From: Macropodus opercularis
Lineage: Eukaryota; Chordata; Actinopteri; Anabantiformes; Osphronemidae
Length of the DNA: 64,000 nucleotides
Direction of reading: 5' to 3'
Assembly: GCA_030770545.1 (NCBI GenBank)
Contig: CM061098.1
Location: 4,420,001-4,484,000, forward strand
Shown: in pieces, positions 24,586 to 36,332 of the stretch
Position numbering within the stretch: the first letter of the stretch is position 1
Layout of the letters: every line of letters starts with the position of its first letter
Position numbers and translations under genes: made by a program
The notes under the pieces: generated by a model
Databases searched by the model: none
Told to the model about the DNA's origin: nothing
What the model saw: the letters and a program-made list of their open reading frames with translations, nothing else

Positions 24586-27500
24586 GTCCTTTCTAAAGTT
24601 TATAATTGATGCAAATATGCTTAGTCCATGTGGGTGTTACTGTTCACTCCCCAAAAACTTTGTTACCTAGAATATAAACCTTTGTGACTGTTCTCACTTT
24701 TATGTTGCAAAACAAGTTGAAGATATGATTGAGATAGAAATTTCACAATGTTATGAGGCAGAAATGACTTAATCTTTGCTGAAACATTGATTGATTCTGG
24801 CCGTGTTACACACATGAGACACTCAGGAGCAGAAAGCGTTTCTCACTGAAGCGCGTGTGAAATAGTCTTTATGAAAAGGAACAAAAGCAAATATTACAAA
24901 TGAGGAGGAGAAAAAGACATAGAAATACAAAAAGTTGAGAAATTCTGGGCTAAGGCTTTACTTTGGACCGAGCAGCTCACCGCTTCTCTGTCAGCCGTTA
25001 CCGGTTATTTATAGACCTTATTACACATCTGGCTTCCAATCAGTCTCAAGTCTCCTTCCCTGTCTCCTTTTAAAAATGATCCTTTCATCCTTCTTTCCTC
25101 CCCTGCCTCCATTTGTATTGCAACCTCTGACCGTTCCTTGTTAGGGAGGAAAGGGAAGAGGTTAACCTCTGCACTGAATACACACACGCGGTCGCACACA
25201 TGCATCTGCAGCGTCCTACAGCTTCTACTTTGGTCCTTCATAGAGGGAAGGTCTGCGAATATATATCGAAATAATGAGCTTTCACTACAAGTTAAATGAA
25301 GACTGCACAGATTTAAAATAAAAGACTCTGCTAAGCTAAACTATTTTGGGTTAATTAAGGTCAGTGAATAATAATAATAAGAAACATATGAAACATTTTT
25401 ATTATCTACAATTGGCTACACAACGTATTGGTCCAGTGGCCTGGTCCAGTGTGTTTATCTACAGGACTGTAATCAAATATTTTACTGCCAGGGCAACTCC
25501 AACATACTCAGTAAAAAAACCTACCTCGGCTCGACTCTCTTTCGCTTACTCAGCTCTGCCTTTTCCTGTCAGACGAAAGATTGTACATTTTGTTATCTGG
25601 AACCATGTTGTTGTGTGTCGCAGGTTTTCCTACAGCGATTAGGGCCACCGCCGCTAGTGTGAAAGGAAATATTTTACTTGGGTGTCTGCCATTTAGACCT
25701 GCCTATAAATGCTGCTCTTTACTTCCTCTTTGTCCGTCAGTGTCTCTTTTATCTGCCTCAGCGTTTACAGTATTTACTGTATTTATTGTAAGTGATACAA
25801 ATGTTTTTTCAAAAAGCACACACACCTTCTCGCTGTGACCTGTTTTCTGTCTCAGTGTTTGTCGACAAATGTTCTTGTGTCTGTCAGTAAATAGCCCAGA
25901 GCTGTGGTGGGAAAGGGTCAGTTGTGCAGATGTGCCGCTGCTTAATCAGAGTTTAATCACAGAGGTTAAAGTTTAATGAGTTATTATTACTGAACCCTAC
26001 ATCACACAAACACATGGCTGCACAGCCATCAGATACATGTGTATGTTTTAAAAATGCAGCAAATGACAAATAGCTCCTTGCGACTGTATTGCGTGTTCCT
26101 TAACTGTTTCCAGGTCTGAGTGTGTTGGAAAAGATGGAGTTTTTGGTTTTGTTTACTAAAGTTTTCAGACGTCTGTATCTAATACCCCAATAACGGTGGG
26201 TTGAGTTTTTTCTATTAGGCTCAAGATTGTGTCACTGATAGAAAAATGGTGCCTCGCTTAAAGTGTTTTCGCGATGTTACCTTGTCCATCACTGTAGTTT
26301 ATTTCACAAATTAAACACTATTTACACGCAGGTAGGCTTTCTTTCAGTAGCGACGTGCACTAGAAGAGTATCACTAACTAAGCTTGTCCACATGCATTTG
26401 GATCTGCTCCAGCAACGCAAAGGCTGTGTGTGTGGTGGTGTGTGTGTCTTTGCATGTGCGTCAGTGTGATATTCTAGTAAATTAGATCATCAATCAAACA
26501 CAACATGCAAGAGAAGCAGCAAAAGGAAAAAACTTCTTTACGTTGGAGCAACATATGGCTTTGTTTAAGTGCCCGTTTCGACACAGCAGCGTATGTGTGT
26601 CTGGCTGTGTTTGTGTACTGTTGTAACACTGTGCATTGTTTAACTCTGAGCTGTGGAGTTGCAGTGGTTTATTAGAGATTTGAGGATTCTGTCATCAGCT
26701 GGAAAAAACCGCAGCGAGCGCAGCTATTAGTGGTACTACTGTCTGAAACGGGGCCAGCAGAGTTTGAAGAATATAACAGCGAGACTGACAAAACGGAAAA
26801 CAAACGTTGAAGCAACAGTTACTAATAATTAACTGTTTGTCTAGCAAACCGAGCGAAAATGGTACAACATGTCATTTCTGACACCTGTTCCAGTTCATTT
26901 CATGTGTCTGGAGTAGGTCCCTCCTCTGGTTATTCTAGTGAAACCAGGCATTTACAGCATGTCCACAGCTCGTACATTAGCTCCGCTGCAGTTGAGGATC
27001 TGTTTCGTGCAGGAATAGGCTTAAAGTTTGTAGAAACGTATGTGGTGAACAAAGTGGGAGGGGCCGAAATCTGCTGCTTTAATATTATACTTGAACAAAG
27101 AGGTCAAGCGATGATAGACGACCATGTGGAGATGATCTGACTGCGAAACAATTCGTCTCTTGTGAAGATTTTTACATTTCTGGTTGGTTTTTGGCAGAAT
27201 CAGAAACCCAGAATGTGGCGTAAGCAGCATTTTGACTGTTATGCTGGAAGTGGATAATTCTGTAGAAATGAGTCACAGTCTGACAGGCCAGAAACTAAGC
27301 CAAACCTGTTTAGATGTGCCTGCAATAACGATAGGAGAACAGCGTTAGACCAACAAACTTGACTTTGAGTAATTAGGCGAAGATGGATGAACGTGAGGGA
27401 AGCATCAGTTCAGGTTTTCCACATTCTACCCCCAAAACATGTGGTCTCCTGTCAGTGCATTTAGGCGTAATTATGTGTGGATATGTTATGATAGCCCCCT

Positions 27501-28819
27501 TAAAAGTTGTCTTTCTCTTCTCTTACTTTGCCTTTGCCCCTTGTTCTCTCTCCAACACACAGAGGAAGTGTGTCCACGGCGTATGGGGAGATAATAGCTT
27601 TGTAGAGGCCACGGTGGAGTTTAGCCAAAGATCTGTCTGGCTAAAGGATCCATTAAACCAAACACACAAGCGCACACACAAGGACGTACAAAAATACTAA
27701 ATAAGGTGCACGGACGCCCAGAGTACCAGTGCAAATCCTCAGGAACACACACATTTACACAAACCGCGCGTAACACCAACCATTAATGTGCCATCGGATA
27801 TCAGATCATTTCAACGCGAAGAGAAGCCCAAACTTTCCACCAGTCTTTCCCTAATCTGTCCATCGCTCGGATGAAGGGACGGAGGAGAAGAACTAAAGGA
27901 GGAGGGACAGACGGAGGAGGAGGGATTAGAGGCAGGAAACAGGACGATTCTGAGGAGGAAGACCGAAGACAAAGGAATCCATTATACTGTACCAGCATCA
28001 AGACAGTAAAATCTCACACCATATTTATTCCATTTGTTCTCAGTCAACACAATTACTGGACTGGATCCCTTCTGGCAAAGTTCAGTTGTGTGGTGTTTTC
28101 AATTAAAGGAAAACTCTCGTGAACTGGTTCCGCATCTGAATTTACTGTCTGCGGCTCCGTGAGAACAGAGGCAACGAGTGAAACGCCAGACTGTCACTTT
28201 GGAAAACCCTTTCCCTGCTTGGTGGCCTGTGGTGGACACAGATTGTGCTCTTTGAAAAAACAGATCGTTTCAGATCAGACATGACTTTCTGTCACATGTT
28301 GAACCAGTAACCTAACATTCTAATGAAAACCAACAGCCCAGCTTATTTCGCAAAATCCTGCTTTGACTGAGGATAATAAGCTGCTCAGAGCTTTGGAGTC
28401 AACCTGGTGTGAACTAATTTGACTGATTAATAGCTGTGATTTACTCTGGTTTGTCCTAGACTACGTTCACTCTGCCTTCTCTCTGTGTTTGCTCCATTTC
28501 TGCTTTGTCTGTTCACTCACCTGCAGCTTATTCGGTGCCATTAGCTCCACTATTGGTCACTGAACGTTTCATCAAACCCACCTGCGTGACCTGGTGTTTC
28601 CCTGGGTTCTATCTGTTCCTGTTTGCCCTTTTTATTTGTTTTTCATAAACTTGATGTACTTTTGGATCAATAACGTTAATGGAGACACACGTACAACAGC
28701 TGATTTGTAAGCGCTCAGTATTACTCGTGCTCATTTCAGTGATGAGTTCATCTAAACATGTCTCACACACACCTTCCCAACCAAAGTGTTCAATCAGCAT
28801 GTCTGTATTAGATCAGTGT
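24586..28819. other. Intergenic DNA upstream of slit3, segment 4
   Basis: No gene, RNA gene or clear repeat was recognised. Open frames are short and mutually overlapping. The composition is ordinary AT-leaning intergenic sequence. Confidence 0.6.
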
Positions 28820-28955
28820 CTTCAGGCTTTTAATGAGGCTGTAGCCAAACCTCCAGGCTCCAGGGTTTGAGCTAATTATAGACCAATATCTTATCTGCCC
28901 TTTATCTCTAAACGACTTTAAGTATTTGTGAAAGCAATTATGTGACCACCAAGGA
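28820..28955 (+). pseudogene. LINE ORF2 reverse-transcriptase remnant
   Basis: Codons at 28871-28912 read ANYRPISYLPFISK, an excellent match to the N-Y-R-P-I-S-N-L-P-F-(I/L)-S-K block at the start of the reverse-transcriptase domain in fish L2/Rex-type LINEs. Upstream codons give an FNEAVAKPPGS segment like the usual FNAAVKPLL lead-in. In-frame stops at 28868-28870 and just after the motif show it is dead. Probably the same insertion as the tail-like segment at 28985-29210, with the intervening ORF deleted. Confidence 0.75.
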
Positions 28956-28984
28956 AGGAATAACCTTTATGAAGATTTCCAGTG

Positions 28985-29210
28985 GGAGGCAGAGCCTTTC
29001 ACTATCAAGCTCCTCTCCTGGGGAACCAGCCCCCGGTTCAGGGGAGGCAGGCGTCCTCTCTACTTTCTACCTCTCCTTTTTGATAAAGCTCATGCTCGGA
29101 GCTGGCTCAGGCCTGAACCTTCCCTTAGGTAAGCTGCTATATATTCAAACTGCCGGGGAACCTCCTGGATAGATGGAGCTCCTCTGTTTTCCTCTCGAGG
29201 CAGCAGGTGA
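28985..29210 (+). repeat. Fish LINE 3'-region fragment
   Basis: The order of words is CTCCTCTCCTGGGGAACCAG, GGAGGCAGGCGTCCTCTC, CCTTTTTGATAAAGCTCATG, GAGCTGGCTCAGG, TGAACCTTCCCTTAGG and TGCCGGGGAACC. I recognise the TTTTTGATAAAGCTTATAGTTAG-GGCTGGCTCAGG core as a very common fish retroposon segment near the end of ORF2 and the start of the 3' UTR. It is in the same orientation as the reverse-transcriptase remnant just upstream, consistent with one internally deleted element. Confidence 0.65.
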
Positions 29211-29470
29211 TTGATAGAGAAAATGAAATGAGAGAGGAATAAGCTAAGAAGTGAAAAGCTTGCGTTGGTTGCATTGACTTGATGGAACATATCAGAAGTA
29301 TATTCATATTTTAAATAAAATATCTTTAGACTGCGTTGGAGATGCTGATTCAACTGTAAAATAGACGAATAGACAACATATGTAGGTCAACAAAAACTAA
29401 AATGATCACCTTCATGGAGGCAGAAATTAAGTTACTTATTAAGTATTAAATTAATAAGTGTTGAGTGTAG

Positions 29471-29521
<51 letters not shown>

Positions 29522-30734
29522 CGACAAATATGAATGAAGTTACGGTTTCAATTTGGCTCAGACACTTAGTGGAGGTCAGAACAAACTTTTTTTTTAATTA
29601 ACGTTTTGAAACAATATAAATGTAAATCATAGGAGGGCTGTGCTGAATGGGGAGCGAGACTTGGTCAGCACAGGAAATTCCCTGTGACAGCATGATATTA
29701 ATGTGTGACCTCTGTGTGAGTGTGTGAGCAGTGAGGCGTGAAGCTGTTACTGCAGCCACTGGCTCAGTCCTGCATCACTGAATGATGCTAATTAGTAGCA
29801 CGCTGTCCCTCAGCTAGTAAATATGAAGAGTCTGGGGATGGAGTAATAAAGATGATGGGATTATGGGAAGGAAATGGAAAATAAAAGGATGTGTTGGTGA
29901 GAGACGGAATGACAAAGAGAGGAAGTCACAGATTAAAAGCAGAGAATGAAGCGGCAGCAGCTCTGTGGTGTGAGAACTTCAGCAGCAGCCAGTTGTTCAC
30001 TTCACAAATGTCTCATTTCGCAAAGCATGTTTTTAGTTTTCCTGCTTTATTCACCAAAATGCAGCACGAGAAGGGGATTAAATCACCAGTAAAACTTGAG
30101 CAAAGACAAAATCCCCCAACCTCAAAGGTTAACGACTTGCATCTCGTCCCTATGAGGCCAAACACAGTCGTGACCAGACGATGATTTTGTTTGTCTTCTG
30201 AGAAAAAGATGAGCTTTTGTTTTGAGTGTTTCAATGTGTTGCGTTGTTGTTGCTTTGAGGGATGTGACGTCTAAGCTTATGGCAGGTACTAGTAGTCACT
30301 ATTCATTACGTCTTGCATCATTGGTTTGTAATCGTGGAATCATACACAGTGGCAGCAGCAAATATACAACTGCTCAATTTCATGTTTTCTTGTTTTGGAA
30401 TGAAATCGTAAGAATGTGACCTGATCTTAACCAAAGTCATACAGTAAGTATAAACAAGCAGAATATTTCAAAACGTGATGTGAAAAATGTTGAACCACCT
30501 CGACTCTGTTGGATCATTCTTGGAAGAAACGTCACAACAAAACTCCCAGCTGTTCCCAGCTGATTGATGGTAGAACTTGACTGGGGAAAGTGGAGTTTAC
30601 CACACGGGTTCTGTAGGTCTGTAGGACATTTCTTAAGATCATAGCAGTAATGGCAGCAAGGCCAAGCAGCTGAAATGGGTTTTCTTCACTGAGAGGCCAG
30701 TCTTACTCACTTTGACAGGCTGCTCCTGCTTTCC
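29211..30734. other. Intergenic DNA upstream of slit3, segment 5
   Basis: A 48-bp (TG)n tract lies at 29474-29521. Otherwise no gene or repeat was recognised. Confidence 0.6.
29474..29521. repeat. (TG)n microsatellite
   Basis: About 24 uninterrupted GT units, the longest dinucleotide TG tract in the window. Confidence 0.97.
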
Positions 30735-30912
30735 ATGGATGGCCAGCAGGGAGGAAACCTCAGGGCAGACCAGGAAACTCTGTTGGGATTTAATTTCTCC
30801 ATATGCCAGAGGGCACCCGAGGATCCCTCCAGAGGAGCTGGAGTTAGCTACTAGAAGAAATAACTGCGGTTTTCTTGCCCTGCAGCCACTATGGATCGAC
30901 CATGAAACAGAA
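30735..30912 (+). pseudogene. LINE ORF2 C-terminal remnant
   Basis: In the frame from 30712, the DNA reads GGGCAGACCAGGAAACTCTG, and translation gives SPYARGHPRIPPEELELA. This resembles the C-terminal tail of a widespread fish LINE (GRPRTRWRDYIS-LAWERLGIPPEELEEVA), usually followed by LLPPRPDP and a simple-repeat tail. Here the tryptophan and tail residues are altered and the simple repeat is missing, so this is an old fragment. The exact LINE clade is uncertain. Confidence 0.55.
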
Positions 30913-32199
30913 AATAGGTGAAACGCAGTTTATTTTCATTCTCTTCTAGTAACTTTGGTTGGATTAAGGGGTTAAATGCAGAGATCTAAAGTGATTAAAA
31001 GGAAACTCGCGTGCGCGGTGCAGCACACATGACATTCCCACGACGCTCACGACTGACTACAAACACCTGCTTTTACAAAATCCAGAAAGAAGCTGACTGC
31101 ACACACTTCAGTGTCAAAAGATAATAAAATCTGATGCTGTGTTAAATAATAAGTCATGTTTTCTCTCTCTCAGCAACTGCTTTCACTCTGGATTTGAGCA
31201 AAGCATTGAACCAAGCAGATGCAGCAACACTGAACAATCCCAGGAGACTCATGGAAATAGCAAAACATTCAACAGTTATTTCCTAAAGCTTTGGAGAATT
31301 TTTCTTAGACAGTACAATAAATGTGTTTACAGCAGACTTTACGTGATAGTTTATAAATTACTGAAGCAGCTAAACGTCTGAGGCCTGGTGCGTCAGCAAA
31401 TGACTGTGAAACTGATCTTTTAATTAGTCAGAGTCCCAGAATGATGCCGAATTCTTTGGGTTTTAGACATCACAATATTTATGAATGTTCCACTGTTCAT
31501 TACTCCTGAGCAAAAAGCTTTCCAAATTTTGACAATTGCAGCAAAATATCCCAAATGTATTAAAGTTCTTCATTTTGAGCCCTTTGTTTGAAGAGGAAGA
31601 AATGATTTCTTTCCTGTGACGAGTGTCTGCTCTGTGCAGCTTGTGTCTTCCTCCACCGACAGAGGGCAGTAGCTGCACTTCAACCTCCAGACGATCATCC
31701 AGGAGCTGCACTGAAAGTCTACTGACTTCACTGCTGAATTGTGGATCCATACCAGAGGAAATGTTTGGGAGTCTGTGACTGTGCAAGTTAAGCGGGGACG
31801 TGTTATATATAAGTTTCTAGGCTTAGAAGCAGCAAGAGGGAAGTTTGCTCATGAGGCTCCATCCGTCATCTTTTGTCAATGCTGATGTTGTCATTATTTG
31901 CAGTGGACCTATTGTGGCATTTAAATTATTTTATATTCAGTCTTGACAAACTGATTGATGCCTTTGACAATGTTTTGTGTCATCCTGCTATTAAAGCATT
32001 AATCACTGAAGCTTACACAGACTCCCCCAGGATGATATATTAGGCTATTTGGAGAGATGGCTCAAAATAAAGAGACATGGCCAAAAACCAATATATGATC
32101 ACAAAGTAGTTCATTAAGATGACATATGAACCATGATAAAAGGGGAAGAGTTGCTGGGAAATAGCTCAAATATGCTGCCATGGACCAAGAGTTAGGGTT
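30913..32199. other. Proximal upstream region of slit3
   Basis: This 1.3-kb stretch leads up to the CpG-rich promoter. It has no coding signal. It contains a CTCF-like motif at 31656-31669 and, at about 31830-32010, an AT-rich low-repeat block with repeated (T)TGTCAATG, CTTGACAAA and TTTGACAATG words. Both are candidate regulatory sequence, by inference only. Confidence 0.55.
31656..31669 (+). promoter_or_regulatory. CTCF-like motif upstream of slit3
   Basis: The 14-mer CCGACAGAGGGCAG matches the vertebrate CTCF core (CCASYAGRKGGCRS) at 12 of 14 positions, with every position of the AGRKGGCRS core satisfied. It sits about 1.3 kb before the slit3 start codon, a sensible place for a boundary or promoter-anchoring site. 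Occupancy cannot be judged from sequence. Confidence 0.4.
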
Positions 32200-32347
32200 T
32201 TTATTCTTGGGTGTGGGAAAGTAGCTGCGTTTATACAGAGTGCGCGTCTGCGGGCAAGATAAGGGACGAGTGAAACTTGGTAGCGCTCGCTTTTCTGGTG
32301 ACACGAACAGAGGGAGAGAAAGACAGAGGGAGGGAGAAAGACAAGAC

Positions 32348-32382
<35 letters not shown>

Positions 32383-32951
32383 TTGGGGGAAACCTTAGCG
32401 CGAGTCTGCCTCTCTCACAACCTCCGGGCGGACCCGTCCGTGTTGCGCTTCTGAACTTTTTGTCATATTGCAACTCCTCTGCAACTCTCACTTTTTATTG
32501 CCTGGCAGCGGAGGGATGGTTCCTGGAAGGAGGTCACACCCCAGCTGAACATTTTCACCTTGGAAAGTTGGTCAGGCTGATAACTTCTCCTCGAGGAGTT
32601 TGTGAATGGGGAGCGTTTGGGGAGACTTTTACGCATCGACTTGAGTGACGCGCGGTTAGATGTCTTGTAAGATAACTTTTACGCGTCAAATCCTATTTTT
32701 TATTTTCTTTCAGTTCTTCGATGGCAAGGCAGCGTTTTAAGGGGATTCTGACTGGTCGACTCTCTTGAGAGAAACATTGCTGAACTTTATTCAAACAGCG
32801 AGTTTAATTCGATCCATCCTTGCTGCTCCTTTTTTCTGGCTCTACCACACAAACGGCCTCTCTTGACCTTTTTCGGGATCCTTACTTAAACATTCTGCTT
32901 CCCCGCGGATTTTCAATTTCTCCCACGTTGGAACTCTTTCTGGTGGATATC
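32200..32951 (+). promoter_or_regulatory. slit3: CpG-rich promoter and 5' UTR region of slit3
   Basis: CpG dinucleotides become frequent from about 32240 and stay so through exon 1, unlike the CpG-poor flanks. This fits a CpG-island promoter. A GA microsatellite lies at 32350-32379. No convincing TATA box is placed, and the transcription start cannot be fixed from sequence. If transcription begins before about 32500, the leader would carry several short upstream ORFs: 32516-32548, 32606-32644, 32660-32740 and 32721-32768, all ending before the slit3 start. A polypyrimidine-CAG stretch at about 32696-32712 resembles a splice acceptor, so a spliced leader is possible but unproven. Confidence 0.6.
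32350..32379. repeat. (GA)n microsatellite in slit3 promoter region
   Basis: About 15 GA units within a longer purine-rich stretch (about 32310-32400). Polypurine tracts of this type in promoters can adopt triplex structure and may be length-polymorphic. Confidence 0.95.
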
Positions 32952-33142
32952 ATGCTTTCGACCGGGACGGGGAAGCGGGTCGCGCTCTGTCGGGTTTGGG
33001 TTGTGGTTGTCGTGCTGACGGTGGCCGCTGCTTCGGTGAACGGATGCCCACACAAGTGCAGCTGCTCCGGGTCGCATGTGGACTGCCAGGGTCTGGGCTT
33101 GAAGACCGTGCCTAAGGGAATACCGAGGAATGCGGAGCGTCT
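32952..33142 (+). CDS. slit3: slit3 exon 1: signal peptide and LRR N-cap
   Basis: First coding exon of a SLIT-family secreted axon-guidance ligand, which signals through Robo receptors. The ATG at 32952 has A at -3 and is the first in-frame ATG. Residues 1-31 form a signal peptide: a basic start (GKR), then the hydrophobic core VWVVVVVLTVAAA, with likely cleavage after SVNG. Residues 32-45 show the LRRNT cysteine pattern C-x3-C-x-C-x6-C (CPHKCSCSGSHVDC), followed by GLGLKTVPKGIPRNAERL. The IPRNAERL ending and GLGL favour Slit3 over Slit1/2, which have IPRNTERL. The exon ends after CT of a leucine codon at a strong donor (GTGAGT), phase 2. Frame continuation into exons 2-4 confirms it. Partial gene: the other exons, encoding the rest of LRR domains 1-4, EGF repeats, laminin G and cysteine knot, are expected downstream. 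Confidence 0.92.
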
Positions 33143-35935
33143 GTGAGTGTGACTTTATGACTTTGTTTCTACTCTCCTGAATGTTCTCTGGAGCATCGCG
33201 AATGTTGGCGAGACTTGTGTGTTGAAGTGACGCCTCCAAAGCCTCAGATCACCTGCCCATCGACGGGACTCGGTGCTTAGGCTTCAGGGAATGACCTGCG
33301 TCCGGTGACCATTAGGAGGCAAACAGACTCCAGCCTCGCTTTACTTCTCCTCATAGTTTAGGCTGAGATGATGACTCTCAGCTGAGTTGTGTGTTTTCTA
33401 GCTTGAGATAACGTTCACTGCTGCCACCTCTAGCCACGTCTTGACACGTATACACACCCACAGCCACACGGACCCACAAACGCACACACCTACGCGTAAG
33501 GTATGGAAGTGATTATGCATGATAAGGCAGCAGCCAAAGGCCCTGCAGGGGATCAACAACAGACCCAACCCTGAGACAACAAACACAATCAGTAGGCTGC
33601 AGCAGGACGTGGGGGTGACGGTGCTGGGCACTGATTGTCATCTATGTGTCGTTTACGTGCATCTGTTTGTTTTTCCGGGTCTTCGTGTTCATGCCGTCCT
33701 CGTGTTTTTTGTGAGTGTGAACAATGAACCCATACCTCTTCCATCCCACAGGGCCGCTGTGACCTCTTAGGACCTGTTGGCTTTTACACGGCAATCCCCC
33801 GAAGACATTTACACCCTAGAAAAATAAATAATTAGAGCAGGCTGTGATGGGGAGGTGGGATAACGGGGTCCCCTGACTCTCGTTGGGGTCTCCGGGGTGG
33901 AATATTTGGGGGAGCAGTCCCCCCCATTGCCTTCTGCTCCAGAAACTATGTGTTTATGTTTCCCTGATTTATCCAGGTCAGTGTTTCAGCTGTGACTTTG
34001 GCCAAGAGCCCTCTCCCTCTCCTCCCTCGGCCTCTCGCTCGCTGCCTGCCTTCATCTCTGTCTCTCACCAAATATATTTTAGGGAGGTCTGAGATGGGAA
34101 ACATTAAAATGAATGAGATTCCAGTTCTAAAGGTTATGGCAGATGGGAAACTTTTCAGGAAAGAGAGATGAACAATATTGCCCTGAGCAATAGGGATTTG
34201 GGTTTGACAACTCCGATAAAGTTCGTGTGGACAGAACATTCCAGCAACAAAAGTGCCAAGTTTGTTAAGTTATGAGTAAAAAAATAGTAGCTTAAATTAA
34301 AGTTCACAAAATGATCTCATCAATTCAAAGTCTTTGATTAAAACTTTTAGAAATAATGATGATCCACTATGTCAAAGTTTGTCTTGGTGATCTTCTATTT
34401 GTTAGAGAAGATTAGTAAATGAGGGACGAGGAGATTTGCATGATGAATTAATCCATAACGGGCCACATTTCTCAACTGTGCAATCTACGCCGTGGCCAAG
34501 TAGACGAGTGAGACTGAAAACTCTGCTAAATTATGCCTTAATATTACAATTAGACAAAGAGTCGCACATGTAATAATCTGTTATTTCAGAAGTTTCCTGG
34601 CAGTAAGGTTTTATTAACGGCCTCAGGCAGTGCAGTATCGCAGTAGTGCTGAGGTAACTGGTTGGACACTGGCATCCGTCCTGGCAGGAGACGCGGTGCA
34701 CAAGACACCGGGGCTTAAAAGGATGTGCCAGCGAAAGCCTGTGTTTTTAAGATCAAATTCTCACACTTGAAAGGTTTAGAGGACGCCTGAAAAGTTTGTA
34801 GCCTTCTTGTAAAAGTAATGGAAAACAGCACGAGACTGCGTTTTAGCTTTTGTAGTATTATTATAGGAATATGTAGCTCCAGTGAAATATTGGTATTTTC
34901 AACTGTAACTTTGTTTTAAGGGTCACGTTTTGCTCAACTGTTTAATCATGTAACAGGAATTCTCATCACCACAGAGAGCAGTGGATGTAGTAGTCTCACC
35001 GCACCAGGATACTATGCAACAAGACCACAGGACATGTGGTGTTTGAGTAAGAGACAAGGCTTTTGCCTCGTCTTGAGTGGAAAATCTTTTTTCTGCTATA
35101 CTCTGCTGCTCGCTTTATCGCTCTCCAGAGCCACATGTACCGAACCGGACAAATTCAGCCAGACTCCGCGGAGGTTGCTGACAACAAACGGTGAAGGGAA
35201 GACGTGTTTGACACAAGTTGGGGGAAATTGGCATAAAGAGACTAATTGCAAGGCCTCATGAATAAATAACGTTGGATGCGCCGAAACTGAAAAGCTACAG
35301 TGTACGGTGACCCAGGCTGCTTAGAACGGAGGAAATCAGCAGGTTGGCGCTGTAAAGCATTTAAACGACCAGCGTGATCCTTTAAACTCAGAGCCGGGAC
35401 CCACTCTCTTTATTACACACAGTATATAATTTTGAATCCAGTCCAAGCTGAGGTCCACCTGTCAAACCTGCAGAATCCCTTTTACACGCTCAGCTGTCTT
35501 CACCGCAGTAAGCGCAGAGTTTGGAAAGGTTAAGGAAAGAACCCAAACAAACAGCGGCAGCCCCGACGGCTGGCTGACATCCCACGTGCAGCGCAGGCAG
35601 CCTTGCGCGTTACCCCAGGCCAGCCGGTCCCGTAATGGCCTCCTCAGAACGCCACTTGAGATCTCATTTGCATCTAATTTGAGTGGAGAATTTTAGGGGG
35701 AGGCTTAACAGGCTTAACGAGGCCGCGCAAAATGAACCGGGGAAGACGGACGGCGTTGCTCTCCTGGGTCCAATTCACACCTGACCTAGACGCACACACA
35801 CACACACGCACACACACGTCCTGGAGCGTTAAAGAGTTGCAAATTCCAAAGTGCTTCCCCAGCCACTGTGAAATGTGGGAGAATTGACTGTTCAATTCCA
35901 CTAGAGGAGGATGAGTTAAGGTGCGAGTGCGTTGT

Positions 35936-35960
35936 TGTGTGTGTGTGTGTGTGTGTGTGT
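35936..35960. repeat. (TG)n microsatellite in intron 1
   Basis: About 12 TG units. A CA-rich tract of similar size lies about 120 bp upstream at 35791-35818. Confidence 0.93.
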
Positions 35961-36305
35961 AGCGTTGTGGACTCACTATCTACGCTGAATGTTCGCGTTA
36001 ATGTGCGTTAGCAGTTGAATGAGTTCACTGCTGGAAGCAACAAGTTTCTGGAGCCCACTTTACACAAACTAATTTAGATTTTAACAGCCTATTTTTCTGT
36101 TGCTTCGCTAAAGGCACTTTGAGGAAATTTTGGCAAGACATTTACAAGCAACACCTTCCCTGCTTCTCCGGCCTCGGCTGGCGCGCTCTCCCCTCTGCCC
36201 TCGGTTCTTTACCTCCTGTTTATTCTCTGTCATGTTTCCCTCTCGTTGTCGTACCTCTGTGATCGTTTCTGCACCACTGTGACCTCCACCTCCCTGCCTA
36301 ACACG

Positions 36306-36332
36306 CACACACACACACACACGCGCACACAC
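36306..36332. repeat. (CA)n microsatellite in intron 1
   Basis: CA units with one CGCG interruption. Confidence 0.88.

Noticed and set aside
32277..32648. 123-codon frame overlapping the slit3 promoter region
   Set aside because: It runs through the (GA)n tract and the CpG-rich leader in a different frame from slit3, with an Arg/Glu repeat from the microsatellite. Likely an artefact.
32820..32951. In-frame upstream extension of slit3 exon 1 beginning at a TTG
   Set aside because: Eukaryotic initiation normally uses ATG. The ATG at 32952 has A at -3 and directly precedes a proper signal peptide, so the extension is treated as leader.
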